Source: Punica granatum (lineage: Eukaryota; Streptophyta; Magnoliopsida; Myrtales; Lythraceae). From it: a stretch of 64,000 nucleotides of DNA. A model generated the notes under the pieces. That model was not told the DNA's origin. It saw nothing but the letters and a program-made list of their open reading frames with translations, and did no database searches. Where the stretch lies: positions 5,642,001 through 5,706,000 of the forward strand of contig NC_045132.1 of assembly GCF_007655135.1 (NCBI RefSeq). Reading direction: 5' to 3'. This document shows positions 1 to 13,311 of the stretch, piece after piece. Made by a program: the position numbers and the translations under genes. Numbering within the stretch: position 1 is the first letter of the stretch; each line of letters opens with the position of its first letter.

Positions 1-699
1 TAAAACAATTGGAATGATCCATTCCGATTCCCTCTCAATTTACATGAACCAAATGGGCCCACATTGTAGTGTAGTGAAGTATGTCTTTACTTGGAATAAG
101 AGCTTTTACATTTAGTTTTAATGGTGGAATATCTCGACTTTATATCTTTAATTTCTCATCTTCTACTATCTTACTAATCTCATAGGATTAAGAAGAGGGA
201 AAAGGATGGTGAGAGATTCATAAGTGTCCAAAATGTTGGAAAATATTTATTTACTTAAACTTATTTTGATTTATATATTTGATTCATGTCTATGAAAGAA
301 TCATGAAATGGTTTTTGTTCTAATGATTTATAATATGATACATTTGTTTTGCTATGATGAATTTGTATTAACTAATTAATTAAGTGTTATCGAACACAAT
401 CGTATACTTCATTTGGTTAAAAGAATTGTATCATTCTTTTTCCCAAAAAGGAGGAAAAACAAATATGCTAGTCATTTCCAAAACACTAACTTTAAACACA
501 CAAAAATTAATCGAGAAAATAAAAGATATTAAAAAAGGAAATTTATGTGAGTTTCAATTCTTGCCTTCACTTCAAAATCCTCAAATCCCTAATTCATAAA
601 AACAAGGATCATTATATTTGTAATTTCTTAATACATTATATATTTGTAACCTTTCCTGTTCAAATTTCATAACGAGTATTGTGAAGAAAATTATTTGCA

Positions 700-861
700 T
701 GTTTTTGTTTTTTTCTATTATGATGGAGACTCATAAGTCTAGTATAATAAAATGTAAATCCTAAATATCTAATAAATGAGCATGCAAAGTTCCGCTTCAG
801 TATCAAACCCGTGACTTCTTGGTCAATAGGCAAGAGGTACACTACTACATTACACCATCTT
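700..861 (-). mobile_element. SINE-like element
   Basis: Read on the minus strand this begins with a degenerate tRNA-like box A region (TAATGTAGTAGTGTACC), then a box B-like GGGTTTGATACT. A body follows that ends in an A-rich tail (AATAGAAAAAAAC). The tail region matches the 3' parts of the copies at 41600-41715 and 58555-58705, so this is a dispersed family. Boundaries are approximate and no target-site duplication was fixed. Confidence 0.5.
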
Positions 862-1605
862 TGATTTTGTATTTTTTCCTTTTGTCCCATGAATTTTGCA
901 TTTTTTTTCCATTGTAAAGAAAGAAACATCGTATCTTTTCTCATTTGCTACCTAGAAAAAATAAAGAGTAAAATGTAATTTGAAGTTTTGAACCCGAACT
1001 TGAAGTATTTTGAGTTGCCCCTAAGTTTTAAAATTTTGTTTAGTGGCCCTTTCAAAGTGAAAAGTAAGCATGGTGTACACTGGAAAAAGAAACTTTTTCT
1101 GTTTGGCAAAAGGGTACAAAAGTCATTTTGTATGACCTTTTATTCTTCTTCATCGGTCTCTGTTCAAAGGATCAACTTTGGAAACAATATTTTATCCGCT
1201 TGGATCTCTGTTAAGATATTTTAGTGACTGGAAATCTTGTATGGAATACCACAGTCAATAAATAATTGAAAGTTCAAAATAATTATGTAAATATAAATTT
1301 TGAAACTCGAATTTCATCACAAAAATGGAAAATGTACGATCCAATAATTTTAAACCATTCAACAAACTTGAATGCTGTAAAGACCAATAGTTTCCTTATG
1401 AACATGTAAGTCTAAACACGTCAAAAAATCACTACTAATGTCCAATTTTGAACTCTCTCTTTAGAGTAAATAAATCATGACTCAGAAGGTAAAAGAACTT
1501 TTAGCTCTTGGTAGGCAATGCGTGTATATGCTCTGCTTCAGTTGAATAGAGCATCTAATCGATGTTTGTTCCTTTGTGCTACACTTGAGGGCTCTTTTTA
1601 TTTTT

Positions 1606-2427
1606 GGATTAATAATCCAAAAATGCACGAACTTTGCACTTTGTATCATTCTTAGTACGACCTTTTAAAAATTACATAGGAAAGCACAACTATTAATTTT
1701 GTATCACATCTAGCCCGACGTCAAATCTTCCGTCACTTTTAATGGTTTTGACTGACATGGCATTAATGGCTGCCGCGTGAAAATTTTAACAATTTAAATA
1801 AAGTACAGAAGAAAAAGTTTCGGTATAGCCCTCATCTCTTGTCCGTCTCTTCTTCTTCATTGCTCCTATGTTGCTACTCTTTCCTCGCAACGTTGCTCCT
1901 TACCAAGCTCATGACCAACTAAGCCACTGCCTCTCCCTCCCTCTCTCTTTCTCTTTGCCTACTTGTCACTGTCAATATTTATCGTAGCTTGTCGGAGCTC
2001 CGGTAACTCCTACCGAAGCAGCTTCTCTCCTCTCCCCCTTGTGCTCAGCTCTGCTTGACCCTCCTCTTTCTTCTGCCGCCATGAGCCCCTGCTGCAGTAG
2101 CTCAGCCGCTCCAGTATATAACTAGGCTCTCAACTGATGAGTGGAGATGAAGATAGAGGAGGATGAAGGTAGGGCTTTTTTTTGTTTTGAAATTTTTATA
2201 AATGATATTGTTAAAATTTCGATCGAGCACCACTCAATTTGTTTCCGTATGCCACGTCGCGCCGTTAAGTAACACGTCAGCCAAAACCGTTAAAAGTGGC
2301 AAAGGATCTGACGTTGGGCTAGATCTGATACTAAATTAATAGTTCGTGCTTTTCTATGTAATTTTCGAAAGATAGTGTTAGAAATAATACAAAGTGCAAA
2401 TGTCGTACTTTTTTTAGTAATTAACCC
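1606..2427. mobile_element. Foldback (long-TIR, MULE-like) element
   Basis: The left ~170 bp (from GGATTAATAATCC) and the reverse complement of the right ~190 bp (from GGGTTAATTACT) align along their length. Shared blocks include 'aaaattacatag', 'ctagccc' and 'acttttaa'. The interior, about 1800-2210, is a pyrimidine-rich stretch with no coding frame. Long inverted repeats and no transposase fit a non-autonomous foldback or Mutator-like element. Target duplication was not resolved. Confidence 0.7.
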
Positions 2428-3077
2428 TTTATTTTTTAATTAATTCATGGTTTGATCATTCTAAAAAGAGAACGCTCGAAATTGGGGCGTCAATTATGTG
2501 GAACATTCGGTTATTTCGAAGTTGTAGTGCTCGGCAAAAGGCATTTTAAACACACTACGAACACCCCAATCATAGGTTTGAGCAGAGAAAAGGATGTCTC
2601 TGAAATTGGCTCTTTGATAAGAGCCATGAATAAGTAGTCAGGCAAAGTGACTTTTTTTTATTCTTGTATCAAACTGAAAAGTCTCCAATTCCGATGAGAC
2701 GGCCGCGGTATCATAGTCGGTGATTGGTTTTTTGGTGTGCACCGTGTGAATATTTATAAGCTTGGATTTGGAGTAGTTCACAACTATATTCCCAAAGATC
2801 GAGCAAACTGCGTTTTACTCTTTCATGAAAAAAAAAGAGCATTTTATTTTACTTTTTACTCTGATTAAAATGGAGCTAAAATTAGGCGGATTTATATTTT
2901 TTTAATAATTATAATAAGTAACAAAATGAAATAACAAAAGAAGAATAAATGGAATATAAAATTGATTAAAAAAATGAACCGCGTTCTGAGATTGACTCTC
3001 TCTCTGGGTGTGACGCACACAAAGAGTATATATCCACCCAGGACACAACAGAACAAAACACTTTCTCACTTCTTCCC

Positions 3078-3080
<3 letters not shown>
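2428..3080. other. Upstream region of the NERD-like gene
   Basis: AT-rich spacer between the foldback element and the simple repeats of the 5' leader. No coding frame with recognisable homology. It presumably holds the promoter of the gene starting at 3421, but I could not assign a TATA box or transcription start with confidence. Confidence 0.3.

Positions 3081-3125
<45 letters not shown>
3081..3125. repeat. 45-base poly(C) run followed by (CT)n
   Basis: An uninterrupted run of 45 C, followed directly by a (CT) tract to about 3142 and, at about 3226-3249, a (GA) tract. All lie 170-340 bp before the start codon of the NERD-like gene, so probably in its 5' leader or core promoter. The exact C count is likely to be unreliable in any assembly. 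Confidence 0.9.
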
Positions 3126-3127
<2 letters not shown>

Positions 3128-3420
3128 TCTCTCTCTCTCTCTAAAACCTCAGCTGAGAGGAAAAGCAAGAAAAAGCGGACTCTCTCGGAAGAAAAGGCAG
3201 GCAAGCCAAAGCTCACCTCCAGGAGAGAGAAAGAGAGAGAGAGAGAGAGTGCGTTGTCGCATCCGCCATTCCCACGTGGTGCTGCTTCTTCTTCTTCCTC
3301 CTCCTGCTCCGCTCCCCCACCCCCGCCACTGTTCTTCGACCCCTTCCTCCCCCAGTCAACAGCTCAATTGACCCTCTCCCCGCAAAACCCTCCAACCCCA
3401 TCTCCACAATTTCCCCGACC

Positions 3421-6400
3421 ATGGATTCCCCAAACCCGCCCGGCGACCAGGTCCCCACCTCCCCAAACCCTCCCGATGACGGCGGCGGTGGCAGCGCTGG
3501 AGGACGTGAAGCCAACGGGGAATCATCGGCCGCCGTCCCTGATATCCCCCAGCAGAACCCGGCGGAGGAAGATGGGTCCGGTCACGCCCAGGAGCGGGAT
3601 TCGGATTCCCGCGTTGCTGACGTGGCGGAAAGAGACGGCGGCGGTGCTGAAACCAAGGCGGCTAGGGCTTCTTCGGAGAAGATTAGGAGGAAGAGGGGCC
3701 GAGCGTCTAGGGCTTCTTCGGATAAGGCGAAATCGGTCGCAAATCCGGCGCGGAAAAGGGAGAAGAAGGATGAGGACGACGTGTGCTTTGTCTGCTTCGA
3801 TGGTGGCGAGCTCGTGGTCTGTGATCGCCGGTGAGCTGCGGTTCCTCCTTCTAGATGAATCCTTTTCCCTTTTGCGCGGTTTAATGGCAGTGTCAGGAGC
3901 TGTGCAATGTTCGTAGTCCAATTGGTAGAGAGAGGCTGCAATCAAGTGCTAAACTTGCTTGTTACCAGATGTCTGTTGATAAGGCTATAGTTTCTGCTGC
4001 GGCTTTGCTCAATTTCCCGGAGGATATGCGGAAAAGGCTTGTACTTAGATATATATGAGAACTAGAGAACTAGTAATTAGGTCAGACAGCAGTTGCATGA
4101 TTCGGGAAATTCGGGGAAAAAAGTGATTTTTGAACTTTATTTTGTTAACTTGAACCCGTTATGAGAGAGCTTGATCCACGATAGCCATAAGGGTTTTGGT
4201 TTAATGAGTTTTAATGTGTCTTTAATTCTTTTGAATGTTGTATGCATATTTTTGTTACTTACCGTGGGTTGTTTCCATTAGGGGTTGCCCCAAGGCGTAT
4301 CATCCGACTTGTGTTAAAAGGAGTCAGTCATTCTTCCGTTCAAAGGCTAAGTGGAACTGCGGTATGTGAAAGTGTATTAATCAATTTTTGGTACATTTTT
4401 ATAAGTGCTAAACTTTTGAGTGAGTGTAACTATAGAAAGAGGATAAACTGCTTAGTGAGCTAATTTAAACATTTGAAAAGATGTTCGTATGATGCCTAAG
4501 AAGGATAACTGGTCAAAATATGAATTGGTGGCCTCGTCAGGTGGTGAGCATTTGCTTCCTTTCAGAATCTCGGCATAATCCTATTCTACTTGTATAGAAT
4601 TTTTTGTACTAGTTTGGGTGAGGACTGCAGTAGCAATACTTCCTAGTATATTCTTAATGTTGTAAAATATTTAATAGTGTTAAAGACATGCACATGGAGA
4701 GTCAACGTCTTTTGCGTATATGGCTTTGATTGTAATCTTCATAATTGATTGACAAGTTTCTCCATAAGTACACATTAATTAGCATGTTTTTTCTGGACAG
4801 AGTACAATGTTTGACTACCTTTCCTACTTTTGCATGCTTGGCAGGGTGGCACATTTGTACTTCCTGTCAGAAAACCGCCCATTATATGTGTTACACTTGC
4901 CCACATTCTTTGTGCAAGACGTGCTATAGGAATGCTGATTTTGTATGCATCCGAGAAACCAAAGGGTTATGTGCAACGTGTAGGGGGACTATAATGCTCA
5001 TTGAAAATGTCAAGGGAGGAAGTAAGGAAACGGTATGCAACCATTTCTCTTTATTGTTATGGTTATAGCTTGAGCAATTGTTCAGTGCTTTACATCTTTC
5101 TTTGTTAATGGGGATTAGTTTCTGGAGAATTGTCGAAAATGTTTCATACTATTCAAATAGTCATATTTCCAGGAGTTTTGGTTTAACTTTTATCTGTGAA
5201 CTCTTATCTTTGCAGGTTCAAGTGGATTTTGATGACAAAACTAGCTGGGAGTACCTTTTTAAGGTGTATTGGACTGATTTAAAAGAAAAGCTATCTTTAA
5301 CAGTAGACGAGATCACTCGAGCTAGGAAACCTCGAAAAGAGAGAAAAAGCAAGAGCAGACGAATCATTGAGAAGTTACCCAATGGGTATGCTAAGTTGGG
5401 TAGTCAGCAGCGATCATATCTCTGTGAGAGAACAGGGTGGGCTTCTAAGGAGCTGCTTGAATTTGTTGGGTATATGAAGGAAGGTGACACATCTGCACTG
5501 TCTCGGTTTGAGGTGCAAGCTCTCTTGTTAGAATATGTAAATAGGAACAATCTTCGTGACCCAAATCAGAAATGGCAAATATCCTGTGACATGAGGCTTG
5601 TGAAGCTGTTTGGAAAAGCTAGTGTGGATCACTTTGAAATGCTAAAGCTTCTTGATTCCCATTTCCATGTTAAAGAAAATCTCCAGTTAGATGGAACAGC
5701 TCAAGGAACAGGTATTGATGCGGTTGGTGGGCAAATGGACATTGATTTGAACAAAGATGAGCAGCCTGTGGTGGATAATGATAAGAAGATTGAAAATTCT
5801 GGGAAGTCGGATGAGAAGGATGTCCATGTTGACCAAGATGATTTCGAAGGGATGGATTATCAGAGGATAAGATCGATCTATCTGCGGCGAAATTTGATAG
5901 AGAATCTGATTGATGATCTTGAACAATTTCAGAGGAAGGTCGTTGGATCAATTGTCAGAATCAGAGTTTCTGGCAAAGATGAAAAGCAAGAGATGCATAG
6001 ACTAGTTCAAGTTGTAGGTAAATCTTATAATTTCCCTTGCTTGTTGTTTCTGCCTTGTAAAATTGTCAAGGTAAGTTCTACCATCACCCTTAAGTTTTTT
6101 ATAAGACTTGGATGGACACTCCCTCTTTTGACAGAGGACGCTGATACCCACATTTCAAGTGCACTTGTACCTCTTATAACTTTTTGAAAGTGCACATTTA
6201 TCTGCTATAAGATTTGAAAAGACATCAGTCCCCCCTGTATGAATGGTGTTCTAATCATTTTGAAAAAGTATTGTGCGTCAGTCTGGGACTTAAAATAAGA
6301 TGTGCTGCTGTCCTATTTCTGAAAAAAGAGTGTAAAAATCTGTTAATGAAACTACAAGGGGGTGTCTCATATATACTGAATTGCTTATTCCCAGTTTAAT

Positions 6401-9400
6401 AGTTAAGAGTCATTAGTGATCCTGTCTGCACCTTTGAAATTGAATGACGTTAATTAACTGATTTAGTGGCTTTATGCGCAGGCACAAGCAAGACAAGTGA
6501 ACTGTACAAGTTTGGTGATAGATCCACGAATGTCAAACTTGAAATACTAAACTTTGATAGGAAAGAAGTCATATCAATTGATGAGATCACAGATCATGAC
6601 TTCTCCGAGGTGATTGGACTTGTCTCTGCAGTTAGTTTTTTCCTTATACTTTAGTGTACTGCTTTAGTCAACATTTATTCATTCAACAGCACCATTATAA
6701 ATTATCTGCAATTATTTCTGGTGCTTTGGTGTTGATAGATATTTACTGGTGAAGCAGCTGCCTCACAGCACTCGCTGATTTCATGACTATTATGTTCCCT
6801 TTTGTCCTATGAATAGTGCTTCTTATGGTGTGTTCTCCCATTGATGTGGTTATACTGGCATGTCATGATTTTTATGAATGGGTTCTCAATCTCTGTCCCT
6901 TGTCTTATCCCCTGGAAAGGGGAAGTTGAAATCGTAAGAAAACAAAAAAATCTCATTGCTGAATGGAAATGAATCCCTATGTTAGGTGTAAGATTACTAA
7001 TGCTTTGATGACTAATATATGGTCATTCTTAGAATGCTTTGAACCTCGATGTAAAGGGGAAGTTGAGATCATAAGAAACGAAAAAATCTCATTGCTGAAT
7101 GGAAATGAATCCCTATGTTTGATGTAAGATTACTAATGCTTTGATAACTAATGTATGGTCGCTCTTAGATTGCTCTGAACCTCGATGTGTCTTTCCAAAT
7201 CCTATTAAAGTTCTAAGGAGGCTCCTTTGGTAATACTAAGTCGGAATTTGTGTTTTCGAAATCTTGGGCTTTTATAATAGTGTTGGACCATAATATATCT
7301 CAAGCGTATTTGCAAGTGGCCATGTGATGCATGACTAATTTCGATTATTCTCCAGCGTTCTCTGCTGAAATCTTACTTTATTTCCTATTCTCTACTTTCA
7401 GGAGGAGTGCAGGCAGTTTACCCAGAGTATCAGATGTGGACAAGTCAAAGGGTTTAGGAAGGTTGGTGTCCGTATTTTACTGCTGTTTGTTTTGGCTTAA
7501 ACTTTAATTGCATAATATGGTAATATCAAGCATGATGACTCCATTCCTGTCCCATTTTGATTTTCTTTTTCATATCTGATGTGGTTGAGAACGTGTCCTG
7601 ACCATGATGCACTTTCTCAGGGAGAAAATCAGCAGAAAGCTCTCTCAGTCAAAGCGGAGCAAGTTATTGATGTAAGTATATTAGCATTTCCATGCTTATG
7701 AATGGAATTAATGTTGTTTTTGGTTGGATGAAATTGTGAATTCTGGATGGATTCCATTGTTTGGTGGGATCTCCTTGGAAAATATCCTTCATGGCACTTT
7801 GGTAAAGTACCACTGTTGCCCTTATACATTCATTTTAATAGCCAAATCACTCAAATCCCTGCCGCCTTAGCCAAGTTTGGGCACCCGTCCAGTGGTCCGG
7901 GGACAATATTTAAGCCAGGCTTGTCACAGCGTGGCAGATCTGGCCTTGCTGGTCATGTCTGGGTTTGTCATAGCTTCGTGGTGGCTGAGGTTGTCTGCTA
8001 CAGAAGTATTGGAATTTAGTAGTTCAAAAATAAACAGATATGATTTTATGGCACGGGCTATTTTGGTCTTCCAGCCAGTAGCCCTCTAACATTCCATGTC
8101 TTATCTGAGATATAAAAGCCTGAGTTCTTCACTATTCTCCTCTTTCTCATCAAATTATTGAAAGTTTATTTGTAGTTATAATTTCAATTAATTCCTCATT
8201 TTCTGTTGATTAGCTTATGCAAAATTCCATACCAATCATTAAGTACATAAGATTTGGATCAAACATGACGTGGCCGTGTAATTGTTGCAGGAATCTTCCT
8301 ATCAGCTGCCTGTGATAGTGAATAAAACCAGCCCTGACCAGGGAATAGAAGTTTCTGGAATTAACAGTTGGAATACCGCAAAGAATCATGCCGATGCCAT
8401 AAGTTCTGTGACGCGTGAAGCTCTTTCAGGAGCTGCTTCTGAAATTTCACCTTCGCCTCTTTCAACCGGAACAGAGCAGTCTGTCAATGATGATGAGACA
8501 TACAAAATGTGGCACTACCAGGTACTGTAAGATGGAAAAAAGCACTAGAGATTTGCAAGATTCAAGGGGGGGGGGGGGGGGAGCTCTTTTTTTTTCCCCT
8601 GAATAAGAAGATATAATATGCTAATTCATTTTTGAGATAAATTCAGAATAAAATTTCCCTGGAATCGTTTGTCTGATTTCCTACATCATCAGGACTCAAA
8701 TGGAAAGATCCAAGGGCCCTTCACTATGGTTCAGATGCGGAAATGGAGGACAGTGGGTCAGTTCCCTCATGATCAGAGGATTTGGAGGAACGATGAGAAG
8801 CAAGAGGACTCTATTCTCCTGACCGATGCTTTGGACGGCAATTTTCTTAAAGATGCCCCATCCCTGCATTCACGGGAGGAGGAAAGGCTCGCCTCTGACG
8901 ATCGGGACAGTAACTTGGACGGGGTATCCAGCATTAGCGTGAACACTGGCAATAACAGCATGAGGAGTGAATTGGGTTCCCCTTTCTTGAGTCATACTGT
9001 TAAAAGTGAAAGAGAGAGCATTAAAAAAGCATGCAGATATTTTCCGAGACAGTTTGTTGGTCCCAGTAAGACAGTGTTGGGTCCCATCAGTGGAAGTCAG
9101 GGATTTAATAGTAGCAATGGGATCTCGAGCCATCAACAGATAGGTGTGGCTCAAACTCATGGTGGGTCTACCGGCAAGAGGGAATATGACGGTGACGGCT
9201 ATTCTTCGACTCAGTCGAGTGGACAAAATTGGAAGGCACCTTCTCCTGTAGTTTGTTCCTCCATTGATAACCCACCGGGGTCTTTAGTTAATTCACTCCT
9301 TGCGACTCCACAGCAGAGCAACGGATCTGAGATCGCTTTCTCTGGTCTTCCTGGGCCTGCTCAGAAGCCTGTCTTTGAAAATTTCAGATCTCCAAACAAT

Positions 9401-10177
9401 TCTGTTGAAGACTCGGGTCCCAGCTGGAGTAGTGCCTCTAGTTTAGTCAATGGTGCATCGACTATCCACAGAGCCGTAAATGGTGCATGGGATTCCAATC
9501 TTGTTCCTGCTTCTTCTCAAAAACCGACTGAAACATATGCTATTGATGGTTCTACTCTGACCTTGGGAAATGGCCAGTTAATGCCTCCTTCCACAGTGCC
9601 GCCTCCTTTCAGTTGGCAGGCAATGGTAATTGAACCTGCTGAGTTCACATCCTTGCCTGAGGAATCAGTATCTGATCTGATCGCAGAACTTGAAGCGTCA
9701 GAGCCTCTTAATACCAGCTTCCCTTCGCCAAGTCCAAAGTGTTCCGACGGGTCGAGAGGAGGCATCAGAAATGACTGTTTCAGTCCGGAGGCGAGTTTCT
9801 TCTCAGTATCTCAGCTCGGAAGGGTTGATTCATTTAGCTCCTCGCGCAACTTTCCAATCCTGTCTCCTAGTGCAGTCACGAATGAACCAGCCGGATCTTT
9901 CTATTTCAATTCCCCTCAAAACTTGCACAAGGCGATTTCGCAGGAGAATTCTTCCACAATGAGTCATGGATATAGGAATGGGTATCCCGAACATGGACAC
10001 GTTAGTTGGGTCAGCACAGGAGAGAGGAATCCCGAGATGTGGGAAAAGCAGCAGCAGCAGCAGCAGCAGATTAGTCCTTACTGGGGCGGGAATAGGAGCT
10101 CTAATCCTAGAGATCAGTTCTTTGGTGGATTAAACTTGGATCTCAGTAGAGGTAGGTCCATATGGGATAGGCAATAA
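3421..10177 (+). CDS. NERD-like PHD-SWIB-Plus3-GYF domain protein
   Basis: Nine exons join in frame to 1144 aa: 3421-3830, 4282-4361, 4845-5032, 5216-6017, 6482-6609, 7402-7461, 7621-7671, 8291-8521, 8693-10177. The splice sites are GT-AG. Domains in order: a Pro/Gly/Ala-rich acidic N-terminus; a PHD-type zinc-binding region at about 122-220 (CFVCFDGGELVVCD, then further Cys/His pairs); a SWIB/MDM2 domain at about 303-385; a Plus-3 domain at about 440-575; a GYF domain at about 645-698 (MWHYQDSNGKIQGPF, spanning an intron). A Ser-rich tail of about 445 residues with a short polyGln follows. Family knowledge: Arabidopsis NERD and the related zinc-finger CCCH 44 and At2g18090 proteins are nuclear chromatin/transcription factors; NERD links histone H3 and ARGONAUTE2 in RNA-directed silencing. 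Odd: no C-terminal CCCH finger is visible before the stop. Start chosen as the first in-frame ATG of the open first exon. Confidence 0.9.
6916..7190. repeat. Tandem duplication in intron 5 of the NERD-like gene
   Basis: Two adjacent ~137 bp copies, about 6916-7052 and 7053-7190. Both begin AAAGGGGAAGTTGA and share 'tctcattgctgaatgg' and 'gaacctcgatgt'. They differ at scattered bases, so the duplication is not recent. It lies wholly inside the intron and does not affect the coding exons. Confidence 0.85.
8566..8581. repeat. 16-base poly(G) run in intron 8
   Basis: A homopolymer of 16 G in the short intron that splits the GYF domain, 45 bp after the donor, followed shortly by a T9 and C4 tract. 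It is a probable length-variable site. Confidence 0.85.
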
Positions 10178-12284
10178 AATAGGTAAACGTGAGCACGAGA
10201 TCAAAGGAATCTCATCTCGGGAAGCCATTTGGTTTGGTGATCAGGGAACTTTCTATGTACATTTTGCAGAATCGGGTGTCGGAAAGGAAGATAGTGCTAG
10301 CAATTGGGTCCCGGTAGTCAATTTGCACCTGGATACGGTCGTGAATTCCACAAGAAATAATTTGTGGTGGATTAATTTTTGTAACCATTCTTTGTACAAG
10401 GACTGAATTAGATTCTGTCAGATAAAATATGGACCTTTGTGTGAAGTGTCCTGTAAGTGGTGATATGAATAGAGATGTAACTCAACTTTTATGTAATATC
10501 TCATCATTTATTACTTACGGGGTTTGTTTGAATTGTTGAAGTTAATCGGTATCAATGATCAATACATAGGTCGTTCCAGCACCATGAAGATAGAAAATGG
10601 TTAATCGACCCTGCAATCCGGTGAAGAGGATGTTTTGGGTTCTGGAATAGATTGCCATCTTTAGCAGCGCGTTCATTTTCTCCAAGTCGGACCGGAGACG
10701 AGTGTGCACTGCCACAAGAACAATGTGATCTATTGATACGGGTTAAACTCTATGCCCCGAGCTGACCTGCTCGTTTAGCTTGTTATAACTCGAGGAGTTC
10801 CTATTCATCTGACCTTGCTGAGAATATCAACTACGGTTGTTTTTCCGGGTTCTTAGCCAAGAGAACGAGGCTAGGCTAGACATTCATTTTTTTCAGTTCT
10901 CGAGGTCCGTGGCTCTTCAACTCCAGTTCAAGGCCAAGCAGCTTTTATATCTTATACGATGACATATATCATCGAAAGAACGGTTGATCCCGTCCCGACC
11001 GAAGACCACGTTATTTTCTCCTATTTCAGTCTTTATCGTCCTCGTCCATTATTTGTATGTACCATCGGCCTCCAGGATTGCAGAGGGGGAGGAAAAAAGT
11101 TTCAAAGAGAACAAGGTGCAACAATAGGCCCAAGCAGAAAACAAATTTCACTCAGAACAACTCGTAGCCTCAATGGAAAAAACACGGCTCTTTTTTTTTT
11201 AATTATATATATACAACATGATGTGCAGGAAATAAATAGGAGAAAACAAAACAAAATATTCAAATATTGGGGGGCCAAAATCCAAGGCCGTGGCTAGTGC
11301 ATGTGATCTCCATCATTGAAAATGGCTAAACTTAGGATCCGGTTCCCCTTCACTTTCAAATTAATTCAGGTTCAAATTGGGTCAATCGTTAAACTCTTTT
11401 ATAGTCGTGGATTTTTTTTTATTAACAAGAGTGATACCTTATTTTAAGGAGAAAAGATGTTAAATCATTTGTTAACTAACTTTCAATTTCTTTGATTTGG
11501 TTATCATTCTTTTGAATCTCCAGCTCATACTTTACTAGCCTACCTTACCAATCATTCCCTCATGATATTGTGCTCTCAGCTATAGAATCTATAGGAGCAA
11601 CGTGATATTGAGAAGTACGCCATGCGAGTCCTCAGAGTATAATTAATCCTTAGAATTCAATGGATTCAAATATGTAGAGTCCAATAGATAACAGCGATCT
11701 TACCCGGCCCCCTTGGCTCCTTGTGCTACAAAGCAGATAAATTATTACATAAACTCAGTTCATTACGTCACATTGGTGGAGTAAGACAGTTGTTAGCCAA
11801 GCAACTCATTAACTCATTAATCCTAGACCTAAATAACTAAGCTCGTGTCTTTGCTTGCGGAAAAACTGCCCATCGTTATCATAAAATCTCCTTAGCTGGG
11901 AAATAGTATGGTCATATACAATAGATATGGACCCCTATTAAATGAAGAAATTTTAAGCGTTCTTACCTTTGATAAGAAAAATATCTCTACCACCGTTACT
12001 CGAGTCATTAACGTTCATTCATTCGTTTGTTGAAGGTAAAATATGAACATCGAAGAAATTGTCTGCACCAAAACCTATATTTTATTTCATTGGTTCAGCT
12101 AAAATGGTGTTGCCATAGAAAATTACCCTGCAAGTGTGGGGGCAGATATGTATGCATGATAAATGGCGCTTAATTTTCGCGCCACCATTACCTATCGTGA
12201 ACGGCCATTAACGGTAACTAATAATAATTAATTAGTTAATTAATTACTAACCACTCTCAAGAAAAAGTACATAGGAAAAAAAAA
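10178..12284. other. Intergenic region after the NERD-like gene
   Basis: The first ~350 bp are probably 3' UTR. The remainder is AT-rich, with short open frames only, and shows no recognisable gene or well-bounded repeat. A possible open frame at 10959-11297 has no recognisable similarity. Confidence 0.4.
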
Positions 12285-12709
12285 GAGTAAATTATACTGA
12301 TAGTTCAAAAAGTTTTAATAATATATCAGATTGGTTCAAAATATTTTTTTTGCTACTTGATAGTATAAAATGTTTCAAAGTTGTAACATGATAGTACAAA
12401 CCGTCATTTCGCCATTGACGCCGTTAAACCGACGCTGATGGTACAAAATCGATTTTTGTATGACGTTATATGATGATGCAAAATGTTTTGAAGTTGTAAT
12501 TTAATAGTACAAAATATTTTACGTAAGTTATATAATGGTGTAAAATTTACAGTCTTGTAAAGGACGACTTGACGGCGTTAATGGCGATATGACGATTTGT
12601 ACTATCATGTTACAAGTTTGAAACATTTTATATTATCAAGTAGAAAAAAAACTTTTTAAATCAACCTGATACATTATTAAAACTTTTTGGACCACCGATA
12701 TGATTAATC
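12285..12709. mobile_element. Foldback MITE, copy 1
   Basis: About 425 bp that folds on itself. Both arms carry the same phrases (a 'tactattaa...' pattern, 'caagtag' facing 'ctacttg', and GACGGCGTTAATGGCG facing CGCCATTGACGCCGTT). The same element recurs at 23397-23821, with near-identical order along its whole length. No coding capacity. Confidence 0.8.
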
Positions 12710-13311
12710 AAAAAAGAGAGTGAACTATCAATTTGATGATTATTTTAGTCTCCAGGTGCATCAATTTGGTCTATGTAACATTACCTTGTTCCTTCGTAAT
12801 ATCAAATTAGTCCTAAATACTAATAGCATCAGATGACTTTGATCCCTCCATCGGTCGCTGTTGGTCCCAAAGTTACGTACGGACACAAAGCTCTCGGTGT
12901 TCTTCGACTTTGCTTTCTTTCCATTTTCAGATCCGTCGAAGCTTCAAAGTTCAATCTCTGAAGCAATCTTCGCTGTTCTCTCTATCCTCTCTCGAATCCC
13001 AAGACACGCAATGTCTGTTTCCGACTTGTTTATGTCTTTAGATAAGTCTATATATATGCCTATATAATATAAAATGATAAAGAAAGAAAGGTGTGGGGCA
13101 GCGAGAAGAATCAACCATCCTCTTGCAGTTCGGTGGTACCCTCTTGACTGAAGTTCGATTTGAGGAGTTTTCCGAGTGAAAGCCCCGATCCTTTCTCTGG
13201 GTTTCGGTGGATAATGAATACCCTTCATTGGTAGATTCCGATTTCAGGATTAGGGCGTTGGATATTGTCACGTATAGATTCCGAGCGCTTAAGAATTGAT
13301 GCGGTGATAGA

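Noticed and set aside
2902..3216. Open frames reading polyglycine or polyproline
   Set aside because: Produced by the C45 run and CT tract, with no homology outside the homopolymer.
3910..3950. tRNA-like string 'tccaattggtagagag' in intron 1 of the NERD-like gene
   Set aside because: No acceptor stem, anticodon arm or box B at proper spacing.
9517..9765. Antisense frames across the NERD-like and LSI2-like exons
   Set aside because: They are complements of well-supported coding exons and carry no independent support.
10959..11297. 112-codon frame downstream of the NERD-like gene
   Set aside because: No recognisable similarity, and it ends in AT-rich low-complexity sequence.
12861..13067. 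Short frame before the FMP32-like gene as a separate gene
   Set aside because: More likely 5' leader or promoter of the gene starting at 13312; no conserved motif.
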